Source of the DNA: Chloroflexota bacterium
GTDB lineage: Bacteria > Chloroflexota > Limnocylindria > Limnocylindrales > CSP1-4
Direction of reading: 5' to 3'
DNA length: 5,546 nucleotides
Assembly (NCBI GenBank): GCA_021785115.1
Contig: JAJYGO010000031.1
Span: 1-5,546 of the forward strand
Under the pieces are notes generated by a model. That model worked only from the letters and a program-made list of their open reading frames with translations, did not search any database and had not been told where the DNA came from. Shown one piece after another: positions 5,421 through 5,546 of this stretch; position 1 is the first letter of the stretch, and the number at the start of each line of letters is the position of its first letter. A program made the position numbers and the translations under genes.

Positions 5421-5472
5421 GCTAGGTACATTAGCAGAGCCTGCAATGCGAGAGGCTCGCCTCCCCGGGTGC
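5417..5472. other. attR: right attachment junction
   Basis: The element arm is on the left, with TACATT at 5427-5432 ending exactly 14 bases before TG 5447-5448. The comM half-site is on the right (5449 onward). Joined with the attL element arm, the hypothetical attP also matches symmetrically at several inner positions (GA.CCT.C) and outer ones. The start codon of the integrase lies within this arm. Confidence 0.75.
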
Positions 5473-5546
5473 GAGGCGCGGGCCGCCACCGACGAGCGCC
5501 GCGTACGACGCGGTGTGGTGGGGTGCGCGGAACGGCCGCTGGCGGC
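5431..5546 (-). pseudogene. comM: comM/yifB 5' portion, truncated by insertion (begins past the right edge)
   Basis: The minus strand from the right edge reads [19 protein letters not shown], then [13 protein letters not shown]. This is the ComM region just before Walker B (family form [24 protein letters not shown]). After TGC 5443-5445 it enters the element, adds R-L-C and stops at TAA (5433-5431). The truncated product would lack Walker B and everything after it, so it should be inactive as an ATPase. The stop lies 10 bases before the integrase ATG at 5420, so ribosomes finishing the stump could re-start on the integrase (inference). Confidence 0.9.

Larger units (their letters stand above)
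122..5446. mobile_element. 5.3-kb serine-integrase element inserted in comM
   Basis: The limits are set by where ComM homology stops on each side: after codon TGC at 118-120 on the left and before codon TGC at 5443-5445 on the right. Removing one copy of the interval between the shared TG dinucleotides (122-123 and 5447-5448) removes 5325 bases, a multiple of three, and restores an uninterrupted ComM reading ([13 protein letters not shown]). Inside are a large serine recombinase next to one end, an HUH Rep-like gene with a palindrome-rich region before it, a small ORF downstream of Rep, a zinc-ribbon protein, a two-helix membrane protein and two lipoproteins. No conjugation translocase or virion genes are visible. 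I infer an integrative, possibly mobilizable or satellite-like element. comM is also the well-known target of AbaR islands in Acinetobacter, but those use Tn7-like transposition, so the target is shared and the mechanism is not. Confidence 0.88.

Noticed and set aside
122..5446. Inovirus-type prophage
   Set aside because: An HUH Rep and a membrane protein are suggestive, but there is no Walker A Zot ATPase and no small coat protein with signal and membrane helix; the small exported proteins are lipoproteins.
5421..5489. N-terminal extension of the integrase to 5489
   Set aside because: Beyond 5443 this is comM DNA in another frame; it would exist only at this insertion site.
1..5546. tRNA genes, CRISPR arrays, insertion sequences
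   Set aside because: No cloverleaf-like tRNA 3' end, no regularly spaced repeats, and no transposase or IS terminal repeats were seen.

Overview
This is a high-GC window that holds one complete small integrative element of about 5.3 kb, flanked by the two halves of the gene it interrupts. The flanks are pieces of comM/yifB, the Mg-chelatase-like AAA+ helicase gene, both read on the minus strand. At the right edge (5546 down to 5443) the frame reads [11 protein letters not shown]...VGGG...PGEASLSHC. At the left edge (120 down to 1) it resumes as [11 protein letters not shown] and runs through [13 protein letters not shown]. Joining the two restores an uninterrupted ComM segment, in frame, across the Walker B motif. 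Both junctions carry GCA(G/A)TG, at 118-123 and 5443-5448. If the shared TG is the crossover dinucleotide, the circular form has an attP with TACATT and AATGTA placed exactly 14 bases on either side of it.

Layout of the element (about 122-5446). At the right end, next to attR, is a large serine recombinase (minus strand, 5420-4008), taken as the integrase. Converging on it from the left is a plus-strand pair: an HUH rolling-circle Rep-like protein (3092-3889) and a small overlapping ORF (3877-4173). Before Rep is about 400 bp of non-coding DNA (2687-3091) crowded with palindromes and stem-loops, a plausible replication origin. The left half is cargo, all on the minus strand: a small four-cysteine zinc-ribbon protein overlapping a 409-residue protein with two N-terminal membrane helices (unrecognised family), then, after a likely promoter near 1105-1132, two lipoproteins. 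One of these has a Pro/Thr-rich stalk and a DUF3761-like C-terminus; the other is a short two-cysteine lipoprotein.

The integrase and Rep move and copy the element. No FtsK/TraB translocase, VirB-type genes or phage structural genes are visible, so this looks like a minimal integrative, possibly mobilizable or satellite-like, element. The integrase lies in the same direction as the disrupted comM, with its start 10 bases past the truncated comM stop. In the integrated state it could therefore be read from the comM transcript, and in the circular state from the lipoprotein transcript.

Host: high GC, Actinobacteria-style Rep and integrase sequences, Thr/Pro-stalk lipoproteins, and a ComM with [26 protein letters not shown] rather than the GVLFLDEAPEF form I associate with Actinobacteria. 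This suggests Chloroflexota or a neighbouring high-GC terrabacterial lineage, with Actinomycetota as the alternative. This is inference from motif memory only.
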